In this document: in pieces, positions 26,314 to 35,452 of the stretch | Position numbering within the stretch: the first letter of the stretch is position 1 | Layout: each line of letters begins with the position of its first letter | DNA from: Streptomyces sp. f51 | Lineage (GTDB): Bacteria; Actinomycetota; Actinomycetes; Streptomycetales; Streptomycetaceae | Reading direction: 5' to 3' | DNA length: 64,000 bases | NCBI RefSeq assembly: GCF_037940415.1 | Contig: NZ_CP149798.1 | Location: forward strand, 4,807,001-4,871,000 | The notes under the pieces: generated by a model | The model's input: only the letters and a program-made list of their open reading frames with translations | Told to the model about the DNA's origin: nothing | Database searches by the model: none | Translations under genes and position numbers: made by a program

Positions 26314-26732
26314 GCACGAACGGACAGCGGGGCGGGAGCCTCCTCGCCCAGCCCCTGACGCGCCCCTCGGGCGGGCGGATCGCCGCCTACCTGGGGCTTT
26401 TTCTGCTCGGCGCCGTCGTCGGCGTCGCGGGCGCGCTGGTGCAGCCGGGCTGGTTCCCCCTCGGGCTGCTGCTCGCCCTGGCGGGCGCCGCGGGACTCTT
26501 CCTCGGCGGCGCGCGGGCGGCGGAGTCCCGGGCCGGGGCCGTCGCCCCCGCCGCGGGCTGGATGGTCGCCGTCGTCCTGCTCACCGCAAGCCGCCCGGAA
26601 GGTGACTTCCTCTTCGGCGCGGGAGTCGGCTCGTATCTCTTCCTGCTCGGCGGCATGGCGACGGCTGTGATGTGCGCCACTCTCGGCCAGGGGCGGCAAC
26701 CGGGCCCTTCCGGTGCCCGACTTGGCAAGTGA
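26310..26732 (+). CDS. Small four-helix membrane protein (DUF6113-like)
   Basis: 140 residues, starting inside the mshB stop (ATGA). Helices at about 25-46 (AAYLGLFLLGAVVGVAGALV), 51-70, 80-95 and 106-126 (LFGAGVGSYLFLLGGMATAVMC). No catalytic motif. The gene follows mshB in many Streptomyces; I know of no function. Translational coupling suggests matched amounts with MshB but not a shared pathway. Confidence 0.75.
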   Translation: MSTNGQRGGSLLAQPLTRPSGGRIAAYLGLFLLGAVVGVAGALVQPGWFPLGLLLALAGAAGLFLGGARAAESRAGAVAPAAGWMVAVVLLTASRPEGDFLFGAGVGSYLFLLGGMATAVMCATLGQGRQPGPSGARLGK

Positions 26733-26892
26733 CGTACCACTTCGCCGTATCGGTCCCGTGCCGGTCCGGTGCGAGATTCCTGGACGGGCGAGGTTTGCGG
26801 GCCGGACATGGCCAGTATGGTGGTGCGCGCCGCCGAGCTGCCCGAGATGAGGTCGAGGAAACGGGCGGCGGAGCCAACCGGGAGAACCTGCC

Positions 26893-29088
26893 TTGAGTCG
26901 TGAAACTGACAGTTCGTCCTCCGGGCCCAACGGGCGCGGTGGAGCCGCGTACCCGTCGGGGACGCCGCCGTACGGCACGCCCGCGGCCTCCGAGAACGGT
27001 GCCGACGCGGGCCGTTCGGCCGCCGGGCCGACGGAGGAGCGCAAGACCGAGACAACCCTGACGACACGGATCCGGATCAACATCCCCGGATCGCGGCCCA
27101 TCCCGCCCGTGGTCGTCCGCACGCCCGTCGCCGACGCCGACGCGTCGTCCGGGGGCGGCGACGGCGCCCAGACCGGCACACCGGCGCCGCAGGCCGCGAG
27201 TTCGCCCGCGGGCGCCGCCGGTCCGAGTGCCACCGTCCCGGCCCCGTCCGCCCCCGCCGCGGCGCCCGTGGACCAGCCGGCGCCGGCCGAGGAGAAGACG
27301 AGCGACTGGTTCGCGCCCCGCAAGGCCGGCACGCCCCCCAAGGGCGGGCAGGGCGGCGGCTCGACCAACGGAGCGGGCATGCCCGGCGCTTCGGCTCCGG
27401 CCGGAACCGCGCCTTCCGCGCCCGCGGCGGGCACCCCCGGCACGGGACGGCCCGCGCCGTCCACCGGTGCCGGACCGCTGGGCATCACCGGCGGCCGCCC
27501 CGGCGGCGCGAACGGCGCACCGCTCCCCGGTGCCACCGGCGCCGGACCCGTGGCCCCCGGCCACGGCGGCGGCACGGGCTCCTTCGACGTCTCCGGCGCG
27601 CTGCGCGACACCGGCTCGTTCCCGGCCATCGGCTCGTCCGGCGGATCCGGTGCGCCCGCGGGATCCGGCGAGCCGCGCCGTGACGACCTCCCGTACTTCT
27701 CCGAGAACGGCCGGGGCGGCCCGGCCGGTCCGACCTCGGGCCCCACCACCGGGGACGGCCCGCTGCGGCCTCCGACCGGTGCGGGCGCGGCCCCCGGCAG
27801 CCTGGCCGCGCAGTCCGGCCCGGCCACCGGCAACCGGGGCACCGGCAGGGGCTACCCCGCCGCGGGCACCGGCACCCGCGGCGGACTGAGCGGCGGTCTC
27901 AGCGACGACACCGCGATCCTGACGCCGCAGAAGCCGGCACCCGAACCGGGTCCCGGTGGCTACGGCGCCCCCGCGGAGAACGTCTCCGGACACACGCTGA
28001 CCAGCGGCATGCCCGTCGTGTCGCCCAGCCACGACTTCGCGTTCGAGGGCGAGCGCAACGACGGCCCCCGCTCGCACACCCCGCCGAAGCTCCCCGAGCC
28101 GGTCCGCCGGCCCACCGCCCCGGCGAAGCCGGCGAAGAAGAAGGGCCGCAACAAGCCGGCGCTCCTCGGCGCCCTCGTCGTGCTCCTCGCGGGCGGCGCC
28201 TACGGTGCCGGACTGCTGATGAACCACTCCGACGTGCCCAAGGGCACCACGGTGCTCGGCGTCGACATCGGCGGCGGCACCCGCGACGACGCGGTCAAGA
28301 AGCTCGACGAGGCACTCGGCGACCGGACGAACAAGCCGCTCACGCTGTCCGTCGACGGTGACACGGTCAAGCTCAGGCCCGACCAGGCCGGACTCCAGCT
28401 GGACAGCCAGGCCACCGTCCGCGCCGCCGCGGGCAGCGACTACAACCCGATCTCCGTGATCGGCTCGCTGTTCGGCCAGGGACGCGTGGTGGACCCCGTG
28501 ATGCCGGTCGACGAGGAGAAGCTCCAGGCCGCGCTGGAGCGCGCCGCCAGCGGCTCGGGCTCGGCGAACGACGGCACGATCAAGTTCCAGCCGGGCAAGG
28601 CCGTCGCCGTCTACGGCAAGGCGGGCAAGGGCATCGACGTCGGCCCCTCCCTCCAGGCCGTCGAGGACGCGTACCGCGCGCAGGTGGAGACCGGCGCGGC
28701 CACTCCGGTGAAGGTCGCCACCACGACCCGTCAGCCGACGGTCAGCAAGGCCGAGGTGGACCGGAAGATGTCGACGTTCGCGACGGTCGCCATGTCCGCG
28801 ACCATCATCATCCGCACGGACGCCAGCCACTACATCCCCTTCAGCCCGCAGAAGTCCATCTGGAAGTTCCTGAGCGTCCGGCCGGTCCAGGGCAAGCTCG
28901 TCGAGCACTACGACCTGAACGTGCTCCAGTCGCTGTACGGCCACGCCTTCGACGGTGTGACGATCACCAAGGGCGACGGCAGCAAGAAGGCCGTGAGCCC
29001 GGAGGACGTGGCCTCCGCCATAGGAAGGGCGCTGGTCGGGAAGACGACCGCCGAACGCGACGTGACCATCCCCACCAACCCCAACTAG
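26893..29088 (+). CDS. Membrane-anchored protein with peptidoglycan-binding (PG_binding_4/VanW-associated) repeats
   Basis: 731 residues from TTG 26893 (GGGAG eight bases upstream). Residues 1 to about 415 are a low-complexity Gly/Pro/Ala/Ser-rich cytosolic region, then a basic KKKGRNK stop and a single helix (ALLGALVVLLAGGAYGAGLLM). The outside part has two similar segments of the PG_binding_4 type, the first around VLGVDIGGGTRDDAVKKLDEAL, the second around TGAATPVKVATTTRQPTVSKAEVDRKMSTF (given here only as a position guide, residues about 600-630). No VanW or YkuD catalytic domain follows. Likely a cell-wall-contacting surface protein. A terminator follows. Confidence 0.75.
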   Translation: MSRETDSSSSGPNGRGGAAYPSGTPPYGTPAASENGADAGRSAAGPTEERKTETTLTTRIRINIPGSRPIPPVVVRTPVADADASSGGGDGAQTGTPAPQAASSPAGAAGPSATVPAPSAPAAAPVDQPAPAEEKTSDWFAPRKAGTPPKGGQGGGSTNGAGMPGASAPAGTAPSAPAAGTPGTGRPAPSTGAGPLGITGGRPGGANGAPLPGATGAGPVAPGHGGGTGSFDVSGALRDTGSFPAIGSSGGSGAPAGSGEPRRDDLPYFSENGRGGPAGPTSGPTTGDGPLRPPTGAGAAPGSLAAQSGPATGNRGTGRGYPAAGTGTRGGLSGGLSDDTAILTPQKPAPEPGPGGYGAPAENVSGHTLTSGMPVVSPSHDFAFEGERNDGPRSHTPPKLPEPVRRPTAPAKPAKKKGRNKPALLGALVVLLAGGAYGAGLLMNHSDVPKGTTVLGVDIGGGTRDDAVKKLDEALGDRTNKPLTLSVDGDTVKLRPDQAGLQLDSQATVRAAAGSDYNPISVIGSLFGQGRVVDPVMPVDEEKLQAALERAASGSGSANDGTIKFQPGKAVAVYGKAGKGIDVGPSLQAVEDAYRAQVETGAATPVKVATTTRQPTVSKAEVDRKMSTFATVAMSATIIIRTDASHYIPFSPQKSIWKFLSVRPVQGKLVEHYDLNVLQSLYGHAFDGVTITKGDGSKKAVSPEDVASAIGRALVGKTTAERDVTIPTNPN

Positions 29089-29110
29089 CGGGCGCCGCAG
29101 GCACGACAGG

Positions 29111-29147
29111 AGGGCATCCCACCGGTACTCCACCGGCGGGGTGCCCT
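29111..29147 (+). terminator. Terminator after the surface-protein gene
   Basis: AGGGCATCCCACCGG (29111-29125), 7-base loop, CCGGCGGGGTGCCCT (29133-29147), with one mismatch and one wobble pair, then TCTGCC. Confidence 0.75.
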
Positions 29148-29175
29148 TCTGCCGTGCCGGACCGGGGTCGCAGAC

Positions 29176-29189
29176 ATGACATCTGTCAT
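29176..29189 (+). promoter_or_regulatory. Palindromic operator candidate before the ABC exporter/two-component operon
   Basis: ATGACA-TC-TGTCAT, a perfect 6+2+6 inverted repeat, 52 bases before the ATPase start. Response regulators of the NarL/DesR family bind such short palindromes, and the operon encodes one, so this is a good candidate for its own binding site. Confidence 0.5.
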
Positions 29190-29240
29190 CCGCGACCCAG
29201 GACACAGCGCACTGCCGCCGACTCCCCCCTCTCCTCCACG

Positions 29241-30254
29241 ATGGACGACATGACAACGACAGCGGCGACCACGAGCACATCGGTGGTCCGGTTCGAATCG
29301 GTGACCAAGAGCTACGGGAACGTCCGGGCCGTGGACGGGCTGACGCTCGAACTCCACCCCGGCGAGACCGTCGCCCTGCTCGGCCCCAACGGCGCGGGCA
29401 AGTCGACCACGCTGGACCTGCTGCTCGGCCTCAAGAACGCCGACAGCGGGACGGTCCGGGTGTTCGGCACCGCCCCGCGCGAGGCGATCGTCGCCGGCCG
29501 GGTGGGCGCCATGCTCCAGAGCGGCGGCCTGATGGACGAGGTCACCGTCGGTGAACTGGTCAAGCTCGCCTGCGACCTGCACCCGAGGCCGTACCGCCCC
29601 AGCGAGGTCCTCGCCCGCGCGAGCATCGCCCAGATCGCCGACCGCAAGGTCAACAAGCTCTCCGGCGGCCAGGCGCAGCGCGTCCGCTTCGCCCTCGCCA
29701 CGGCCGGCGACAGCGATCTGATCGTCCTCGACGAACCCACCACCGGCATGGACGTCTCCGCCCGGCAGGCCTTCTGGGCCACCATGCGCGAGCAGGCCGA
29801 CCAGGGCCGTACGGTCCTGTTCGCCACGCACTACCTGGAGGAGGCCGACGCCATCGCGGACCGCGTCCTCGTCCTGCACCGGGGACGGCTGCTGGCCGAC
29901 GGCACCGCCGCCGAGATCAAGGCCAAGGCCGGAGCGCGCCGTGTGTCCTTCGACCTGGAGGGCGTGATCGACGAGGCCCGGCTGCGCGCGCTGCCGTTCC
30001 TCACCTCGGTCACGGTGTCCGGAAGCGGCTCCGCCGCGGGATCCGGGCAGACCGTCCGCATCCAGTCCTCCGACGCGGACGCGACCGTCCACGCGCTGTA
30101 CGGGCTCGGCGTCTACCCCCGCAACCTCGAAGTCGCCGGGCTCGGCCTGGAGCAGGCATTCGTCGCCATCACCGAGGCCGAAGAGGCCGCGCTCACCGCC
30201 GCCGGGGCCCACGAAGGTGCCGGCACCGCCGCCGAGGAGGCCGCGTCCAAGTGA
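29241..30254 (+). CDS. ABC-2 type exporter ATPase
   Basis: 337 residues, drug/lipid exporter class (DrrA/CcmA-like). Walker A GPNGAGKS, signature LSGGQAQRVRFA, Walker B LIVLDEPTTGMD, H-loop THYLEEAD. A C-terminal region of about 100 residues follows the ATPase core as in DrrA-type proteins. The start is ATG 29241 or ATG 29250; neither has a clear ribosome site. Its last four bases overlap the permease start (GTGA). Confidence 0.92.
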   Translation: MDDMTTTAATTSTSVVRFESVTKSYGNVRAVDGLTLELHPGETVALLGPNGAGKSTTLDLLLGLKNADSGTVRVFGTAPREAIVAGRVGAMLQSGGLMDEVTVGELVKLACDLHPRPYRPSEVLARASIAQIADRKVNKLSGGQAQRVRFALATAGDSDLIVLDEPTTGMDVSARQAFWATMREQADQGRTVLFATHYLEEADAIADRVLVLHRGRLLADGTAAEIKAKAGARRVSFDLEGVIDEARLRALPFLTSVTVSGSGSAAGSGQTVRIQSSDADATVHALYGLGVYPRNLEVAGLGLEQAFVAITEAEEAALTAAGAHEGAGTAAEEAASK

Positions 30255-30991
30255 ACAGTCTCATCAAGCTGGAGATCACCCGCGCCCTGCGCAACCGGAA
30301 GTTCCTGTTCTTCTCGGTGATCTACCCCTCGGCCTTGTTCCTGCTGATCGCCGGCAGTGCCGACGACCACACCAAGGTCCCCGGCACCGGCCTGACCCTG
30401 CCGACCTTCTTCATGGTCTCCATGGCCTCCTTCGGCGCCCTGACCGCCGTCCTGATGGGCAACAGCGAGCGCATCGCCAAGGAGCGGGAGAGCGGCTGGG
30501 TACGGCAGCTGAGGCTCACCCCGCTGCCCGGCCGCGGCTATGTGTTCGCCAAGACGGCCAGCGCGGCCGTGATCAGCCTGCCCTCGATCGTCATCGTCTT
30601 CGTGGTCGCGGCGGCGGTGAAGAACGTACGCCTGGACGTCTGGCAGTGGTTCGCGCTCACCGGCGTGATCTGGGCGGGCAGCCTGGTCTTCGCCGCGCTC
30701 GGCGTCGCCATCGGCTACCTCGCCAGCGGGGACGCGGTACGGCCCATCACGATGATCGTCTACTTCGGTCTGTCGATGCTCGGCGGCCTGTGGATGCCGA
30801 CGACGACCTTCCCCGACTGGCTCCAGAACATAGCCAAGTGGCTTCCCACGCACGCGTACGCTGCCCTGGGGCAGGCCATCGAACTGGGGAACGCCCCGCA
30901 CGCGAAGGACATCGCCATCCTCGCCGTGTCCTTCGCCCTCTTCGCGGGCGGCGCGGCCTGGCTGTACCGGAAGGACACGCTGAAGGCGTGA
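30251..30991 (+). CDS. ABC-2 type exporter permease
   Basis: 246 residues, ABC2_membrane family: an N-terminal basic start MNSLIKLEITRALRNRKF then six hydrophobic helices, with the typical short motif ERESGWVRQLRLTPLPGRGYVFAK in the first cytosolic loop and LSMLGGLWMPTTTFP before the fifth helix. Works with the ATPase upstream to move an unknown hydrophobic compound, possibly a drug or lipid. Overlaps the ATPase by four bases. Confidence 0.92.
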   Translation: MNSLIKLEITRALRNRKFLFFSVIYPSALFLLIAGSADDHTKVPGTGLTLPTFFMVSMASFGALTAVLMGNSERIAKERESGWVRQLRLTPLPGRGYVFAKTASAAVISLPSIVIVFVVAAAVKNVRLDVWQWFALTGVIWAGSLVFAALGVAIGYLASGDAVRPITMIVYFGLSMLGGLWMPTTTFPDWLQNIAKWLPTHAYAALGQAIELGNAPHAKDIAILAVSFALFAGGAAWLYRKDTLKA

Positions 30992-30996
30992 ACGCC

Positions 30997-32220
30997 ATGA
31001 CGGAAGACCCGCTGCCCGACACGGCCCGCACGGACCGGATCGTGAGGATGGGGGAGTCCCCCCGCAACCTCCGCGAGGCCCTGCGCAAGTCGGTGTGGAT
31101 CGTCATCTGGCTGGTGTTCCTCGGCTCACCGGTCCACGACCTCGCCTCCGGCACCCACACACCGGCGGCCACCGCGGCCGGCTGGGTGGGCCTCGCGGCC
31201 TTCGTCGCGGTCTATCTGACGCTGGTCTTCCGGCACATGGGCAAGGCATTCACGGGCACCCTGGCCGTCACGCTCATGGTGCTCGCACTCGGTGTCCTGG
31301 CCGTCGTCCTGTGCCTGACGCTCGGCGCTCCCTGGCTCGGCCTGTTCGTGTACGTCTCGGTCGCCTGCGGGACGACGTTCCCGCTGCGCGTCTCCTACTG
31401 GACGATCCCGCTGACCGCCGTCGTGATGCTGCTCGTCGGCCTGCACGGCGGCGAGGACGACGCCCGCAACCTGGTCCTGCTCGTCGTCCTCATCGGCTTC
31501 GCGATGACCGGCGTGCGCCAGCTCGTCCGTACGACGGTGGAACTGCGCAAGGCGCGGGCCACCGTCGCCCAGCTCGCCGCGAACGAGGAGCGCCTGCGGC
31601 TCGCCCGCGACCTGCACGACCTGCTCGGCCACTCGCTCTCGCTGATCACGCTGAAGAGCGAACTGGCCGGGCGGATGCTCCCCGACCACCCCGAGCGGGC
31701 GGCCCAGCAGGTCGCCGACATCGAACAGGTCAGCCGCCAGGCCCTGGTCGACGTGCGCGAGGCGGTCACCGGCTACCGCAGGCCGCGGCTGGCCGGTGAA
31801 CTCGCGGGCGCGCAGGTGGCGTTGACGGCCGCCGACGTGATCGCCGACCTCCCGGCCGAACCCGACCTCGACGGCGTCCCCGAGGAGACCGAGTCCGCGC
31901 TGGCCTGGGCGCTGCGCGAGGCCGTCACCAATGTCGTACGGCACAGCGGTGCCCGGCGCTGCACCGTGGGACTGGTCCGCCGCCAGACCCTGGACGGTCC
32001 CGTGCTCGAACTCTCGGTGGAGGACGACGGCTCGGGCGGCACCTCGGGCGCGGCGCCCGGCAACGGCCTGACCGGTCTGACCGAGCGCCTGGAGAAGGCG
32101 GGAGGATCGATGGAGGCGGGCCGTGTACGGCGCGGATTCCGGCTGGTGGCACGGGCGCCCCTGGAGGACGGCCGGACCCCGGCGGGCCCGGCGGAGGACC
32201 CCGTAGGATCCGGTGCATGA
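30997..32220 (+). CDS. DesK-like sensor histidine kinase (HisKA_3)
   Basis: About 407 residues. Five or six membrane helices between residues 32 and 172, then a coiled linker (RKARATVAQLAANEERLRLARDL) and the HisKA_3 motif DLHDLLGHSLSL with the phospho-accepting His at 207. The HATPase domain has the N-box AVTNVVRHS and the G-box GNGLTGL. ATG 30997 has AAGG ten bases before it; GTG 30988 overlaps the permease stop. With the exporter and regulator in one coupled operon it probably senses membrane stress or the exported compound, as do DesK and LiaS relatives. Confidence 0.92.
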   Translation: MTEDPLPDTARTDRIVRMGESPRNLREALRKSVWIVIWLVFLGSPVHDLASGTHTPAATAAGWVGLAAFVAVYLTLVFRHMGKAFTGTLAVTLMVLALGVLAVVLCLTLGAPWLGLFVYVSVACGTTFPLRVSYWTIPLTAVVMLLVGLHGGEDDARNLVLLVVLIGFAMTGVRQLVRTTVELRKARATVAQLAANEERLRLARDLHDLLGHSLSLITLKSELAGRMLPDHPERAAQQVADIEQVSRQALVDVREAVTGYRRPRLAGELAGAQVALTAADVIADLPAEPDLDGVPEETESALAWALREAVTNVVRHSGARRCTVGLVRRQTLDGPVLELSVEDDGSGGTSGAAPGNGLTGLTERLEKAGGSMEAGRVRRGFRLVARAPLEDGRTPAGPAEDPVGSGA

Positions 32221-32831
32221 GCCGCACGATCAAGGTCCTGCTCGCCGAGGACCAGTCGATGGTCCGCGAGGCGCTGGCCGCCCTGCTGGGACTCGAGCCC
32301 GACATCGAGGTGGTCGCCCAAGTGGCCCGCGGCGACGAGGTGCTGGCGGCGGCCCGCGCCCACGACGTGGACGTGGCGCTCCTCGACATCGAGATGCCCG
32401 GCATGACGGGCATAGAGGCTGCGGCCGAGGTCCACAAGGAGCTCCCGGGCATCAAGCTGCTCATCCTCACCACCTTCGGCCGCCCCGGATATCTGCGCAG
32501 CGCCATGGAGTCCGGCGCGGACGCCTTCCTGGTCAAGGACGCCCCGGCCGCCCAACTCGCCGCGGCCGTACGCAAGGTGCTGGCGGGGGAGCGTGTCATC
32601 GACCCCACGCTGGCGGCGGCCGCGCTGGCCGAGGGCGCCAATCCCCTGACCGACCGCGAACGCGAGGTCCTGCGCGCCGCGGCCGACGGCTCCACCAACG
32701 CCGAACTGGCCAAGGCACTCCACCTCTCCCAGGGCACGGTCCGCAACTACCTCTCGACCGCGATCCAGAAGCTGGCGGCCCGCAACAGGGCGGAGGCGGT
32801 ACGGATCGCGCGGGAGAAGGGCTGGCTGTGA
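32217..32831 (+). CDS. NarL/DesR-like response regulator
   Basis: 204 residues. Receiver domain with acidic pair E11/D12, phosphorylation site D57 in LLDIEMPG, T85 and K107; then a LuxR/GerE helix-turn-helix at about 142-200 (NPLTDREREVLRAAADG...LHLSQGTVRNYLS). ATGA overlap with the kinase stop. Expected to control its own operon; the palindrome at 29176-29189 is the obvious candidate site. Confidence 0.94.
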   Translation: MSRTIKVLLAEDQSMVREALAALLGLEPDIEVVAQVARGDEVLAAARAHDVDVALLDIEMPGMTGIEAAAEVHKELPGIKLLILTTFGRPGYLRSAMESGADAFLVKDAPAAQLAAAVRKVLAGERVIDPTLAAAALAEGANPLTDREREVLRAAADGSTNAELAKALHLSQGTVRNYLSTAIQKLAARNRAEAVRIAREKGWL

Positions 32832-32852
32832 GCGGCGGGGCCGGCCACCGCC

Positions 32853-33725
32853 TCAGTTGAGCATCGCCCGTGCCGCGTGGGCCTGGCCTCGGATCCGCGA
32901 CGCGGACGGTTCGTCGACCGCCGCCACCACGTCCGCGTAGGCGTCGAGTTCGGCCGCGCCGGCCAGGAAGTCCCCCCGCTGGACCAGGAGTTGAGCCCGC
33001 TCGTAGCGCAGGCGCGCCGGGTGCGAGGGCAGCAGCAGGGAGAGTTCCACGGACCACAGCGCCACGTCGGAGCGTTCGGGCCGTGCGGCGGCCCAGGCCC
33101 GGACGTTGTTCAGGACCCGCAGGACGACGTCCAGCGGATCGGCGGGGGACAGCATCGACGGGTCGAGCGGGGCGCCGGTCGCGCCCGCGACGAAGAGCTG
33201 CGCGTCGGTGCCGGTCAGCACGCGCCCGCCGTCGAAGGGATCGGCGAGCACCTGCCGCTCGGGCGGTCCGAAGCCCACCACGAAGTGACCGGGCAGGGCG
33301 ACCCCGTGGACCGGGGCCCCGGCCCGCCGCGCCACCTCCATCCACACCACCGAGAGCAGGATGGGCAGCCCGCGCCGCCGGCGCAGCACCGCGTGCAGCA
33401 GCGAGGACTCCAGTCGCTGGTAGTCGCCCGGCGAGCCCCGGAATCCGCAGCGCCCGCCGAGGAGTTCGGCCAGGGCGGTCGCCCACGGCAGCGGGCCGCC
33501 CGGACGGAAGGGCAGCCGGCCCGCCAGCTCGTCCAGCAGGACCTGCGCCGCGTCCATCCCGGCGTCGTCCAGCGTCCCGTCCGCCGCGGCACCCACCAGC
33601 AGGCACAGCTCCGCCAGATCGGGCCGCTCGGCGCGCGCCTCGTCGGCGAACCGCCGCCGTACCTCGTCGGCCCGGCCGGGCTCGGGTGGCTCAGGGAACC
33701 GCATGGCCCACTCGTGCCCGGTCAC
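32853..33725 (-). CDS. SirB1-like transglutaminase-fold/TPR protein
   Basis: 290 residues. The centre has the SirB1 pattern: RLESSLLHAVLRRRRGLPILLSVVWMEVARRAG, then GVALPGHFVVGFG and DPFDGGRVL, with a TPR-like C-terminal part (ARLRYERAQLLVQRGDFLAGAAELDAY). No Cys is seen at the usual transglutaminase position, so peptidase activity is unlikely. Function unknown. GTG start overlapping the upstream acetyltransferase stop by four bases, so the two are one transcript. Confidence 0.8.
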   Translation of the reverse strand: MTGHEWAMRFPEPPEPGRADEVRRRFADEARAERPDLAELCLLVGAAADGTLDDAGMDAAQVLLDELAGRLPFRPGGPLPWATALAELLGGRCGFRGSPGDYQRLESSLLHAVLRRRRGLPILLSVVWMEVARRAGAPVHGVALPGHFVVGFGPPERQVLADPFDGGRVLTGTDAQLFVAGATGAPLDPSMLSPADPLDVVLRVLNNVRAWAAARPERSDVALWSVELSLLLPSHPARLRYERAQLLVQRGDFLAGAAELDAYADVVAAVDEPSASRIRGQAHAARAMLN

Positions 33726-34813
33726 GTCGATCGATACGGCTCGCCGGCCGGACCGGCGTCACCCGGCGCGCCGCCCGTCCCCGGTGAGGCGTCGGCATCG
33801 GCGCTCGCCCGCGTGACCGGTCCGGACGGCTCCCGGTAGTGGTGGTACGCGTGGTGCGGGGCGAAGCCCATCCGGGCGTACAGCTCCCGTGCCCCGGTGT
33901 TGTCCGTCTCCACCTGGAGCCACGCAGCCGAGGCGCCCTCCTCCAGGGCACGGGCCGCCAGCGCGGCCATGACGGCGGTGGCGAGGCCACGGCGGCGCAG
34001 ACCCGGGTCGACCTCCACGGCGGCGAAGCCGGCCCAGCGGCCGTCCACCACGCACCGCCCGATCGCCGCCGGAGCCGCGCCCGGGTCGCCGGGCACCGTC
34101 GCGAACCACACCGAGGGACCGCCGCTCAGCACCTTCAGGGCCGTCTCGCCGACGCCCTTGCGCTGGTAGCGGCCGAGCCACGCCTCGTCCGCCGCGCGGG
34201 AGAGCGTCACCCCGGGTGCCTCCCGGTCCGCGACGGGCGCGAGCGCTCCGGTCCACAGCCCGGCGCTCACCTCGCGCGTCCAGCCGCGCTCCTCCAGCTC
34301 CGCGCACAGCAGTTCCTGGGTGCCCTCGGCGCCGGTGGCGGTCTGCACGTAGGCGGGCAGGTCACGGGCCGCGTACCAGTGCCGTACGTACGCGAGGGCC
34401 TCGTCGAGCGGCACGCCCGGGTCGGCCAGCGGCAGCACGGAGTTGGCGCGCCGGGTGAACCCGCCCGCCGCCCGCAGCTCCCAGCCGCCGAGCCGTTCGC
34501 TGTCCACCGGGGGCCAGGCCCGCGCGGCGACACGCGCGAGTTCCTCGTAGGACGCCGCGGGGCCGCGCCGCCGTGCGGGCGCGGACGGTACGACCTTGGC
34601 CGCGACCAGGGAGGATTCCTCGATCCGGACACGCTCTCCGGTCCGTCGTGTGATCAGCAGCACACCGTCGTCCCATGATGTGAGAACACCGACCGTATCG
34701 GTGAACTTCTCCACCGTGTCTCCATTGTCGGTCAGGCGCCGCACAGAGACGCGTTTGCCCACGTCAGCAGCCGTGACGCGGACCTCCAGGCGGCCGGCGG
34801 CGGAGAATTCCAC
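33722..34813 (-). CDS. GNAT-family N-acetyltransferase
   Basis: 363 residues. The first 90 residues look like a small beta-domain (VGKRVSVRRLTDNGDTVEKFTDTVGVLTSW) that resembles an SH3-like fold; the rest is GNAT, with the acetyl-CoA loop VDPGLRRRGLATAVMAALAARAL (RRRGLA matches Q/RxxGxG/A) and LQVETDNTGARELYARMGF at the end. The substrate is unknown. Starts at GTG 34813 with GAGGGG upstream. The C-terminal 30 residues are disordered. Confidence 0.87.
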   Translation of the reverse strand: MEFSAAGRLEVRVTAADVGKRVSVRRLTDNGDTVEKFTDTVGVLTSWDDGVLLITRRTGERVRIEESSLVAAKVVPSAPARRRGPAASYEELARVAARAWPPVDSERLGGWELRAAGGFTRRANSVLPLADPGVPLDEALAYVRHWYAARDLPAYVQTATGAEGTQELLCAELEERGWTREVSAGLWTGALAPVADREAPGVTLSRAADEAWLGRYQRKGVGETALKVLSGGPSVWFATVPGDPGAAPAAIGRCVVDGRWAGFAAVEVDPGLRRRGLATAVMAALAARALEEGASAAWLQVETDNTGARELYARMGFAPHHAYHHYREPSGPVTRASADADASPGTGGAPGDAGPAGEPYRST

Positions 34814-34953
34814 AGGTCAGTTCACCCCTCCTGTTCGGATCATGCCCAAGAACGGAGATACTAGGGGCGGGCATCGACGAGCCGCGCTCCCGCGCGCCAG
34901 GCGGCGGAGCCTACGACAGGCCCGCCAGCGCCCTATCGAGGAGGAACGACAGC

Positions 34954-35274
34954 GTGACCTACGTCATCGCGCAGCCTTGTGTCGACGTCAAGGACAAGGC
35001 GTGCATCGAGGAGTGCCCGGTCGACTGCATCTACGAGGGCTCCCGGTCCTTGTACATCCACCCGGACGAATGCGTCGACTGCGGAGCCTGTGAGCCGGTG
35101 TGCCCGGTCGAGGCGATCTTCTACGAGGACGACACTCCGGAGGAGTGGAAGGACTACTACAAGGCGAACGTCGAGTTCTTCGACGAGCTCGGCTCGCCCG
35201 GCGGCGCCAGCAAGCTCGGGCTGATCGAGCGCGACCACCCCTTCGTCGCCGCGCTCCCGCCGCAGAACCAGTAG
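34954..35274 (+). CDS. fdxA: Seven-iron ferredoxin (FdxA type)
   Basis: 106 residues. The first half carries the 3Fe-4S and 4Fe-4S Cys pattern: CVDVKDKACIEECPVDCIYEG and CVDCGACEPVCPVEAIF, with the third Cys run in CxxCxxxCP order. The C-terminal tail (about 45 residues) is the normal extension of the actinobacterial FdxA/FdxC family. A soluble electron carrier. GTG start, GAGGA upstream. Next to dapC in both Streptomyces and M. tuberculosis (fdxC-Rv1178), although the link between the two is unclear. Confidence 0.95.
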   Translation: MTYVIAQPCVDVKDKACIEECPVDCIYEGSRSLYIHPDECVDCGACEPVCPVEAIFYEDDTPEEWKDYYKANVEFFDELGSPGGASKLGLIERDHPFVAALPPQNQ

Positions 35275-35280
35275 GCGGCT

Positions 35281-35363
35281 CGCTGGGTCCCACCCAGCGG
35301 CAGCCGGCGGAACGTCGCCCCGGTCCCGTACGGCCCGATCCTTCCGGTCGCTGTACGGGACCG
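35281..35363 (+). terminator. Two hairpins after fdxA
   Basis: CGCTGGGT-CCC-ACCCAGCG (35281-35299), then CGGTCCCGTAC (35321-35331) pairing with GTACGGGACCG (35353-35363) over a 21-base loop. No T tract, as usual for Streptomyces. They lie between fdxA and dapC, so dapC likely has its own promoter, perhaps near 35380-35440. Confidence 0.65.
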
Positions 35364-35452
35364 AGGCATTTGCCGTGCCGGCGCGCGGCATCCGTGCAGC
35401 AGCCCGTACCCGTGCGTACGGGGCGTACGTACGAGAAAGTGAGCCTGATCCC

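Noticed and set aside
29288..29299. GGTTCGAATC resembling a tRNA T-loop
   Set aside because: It lies in the exporter ATPase reading frame (VVRFESV); no acceptor or anticodon stem can be built around it.
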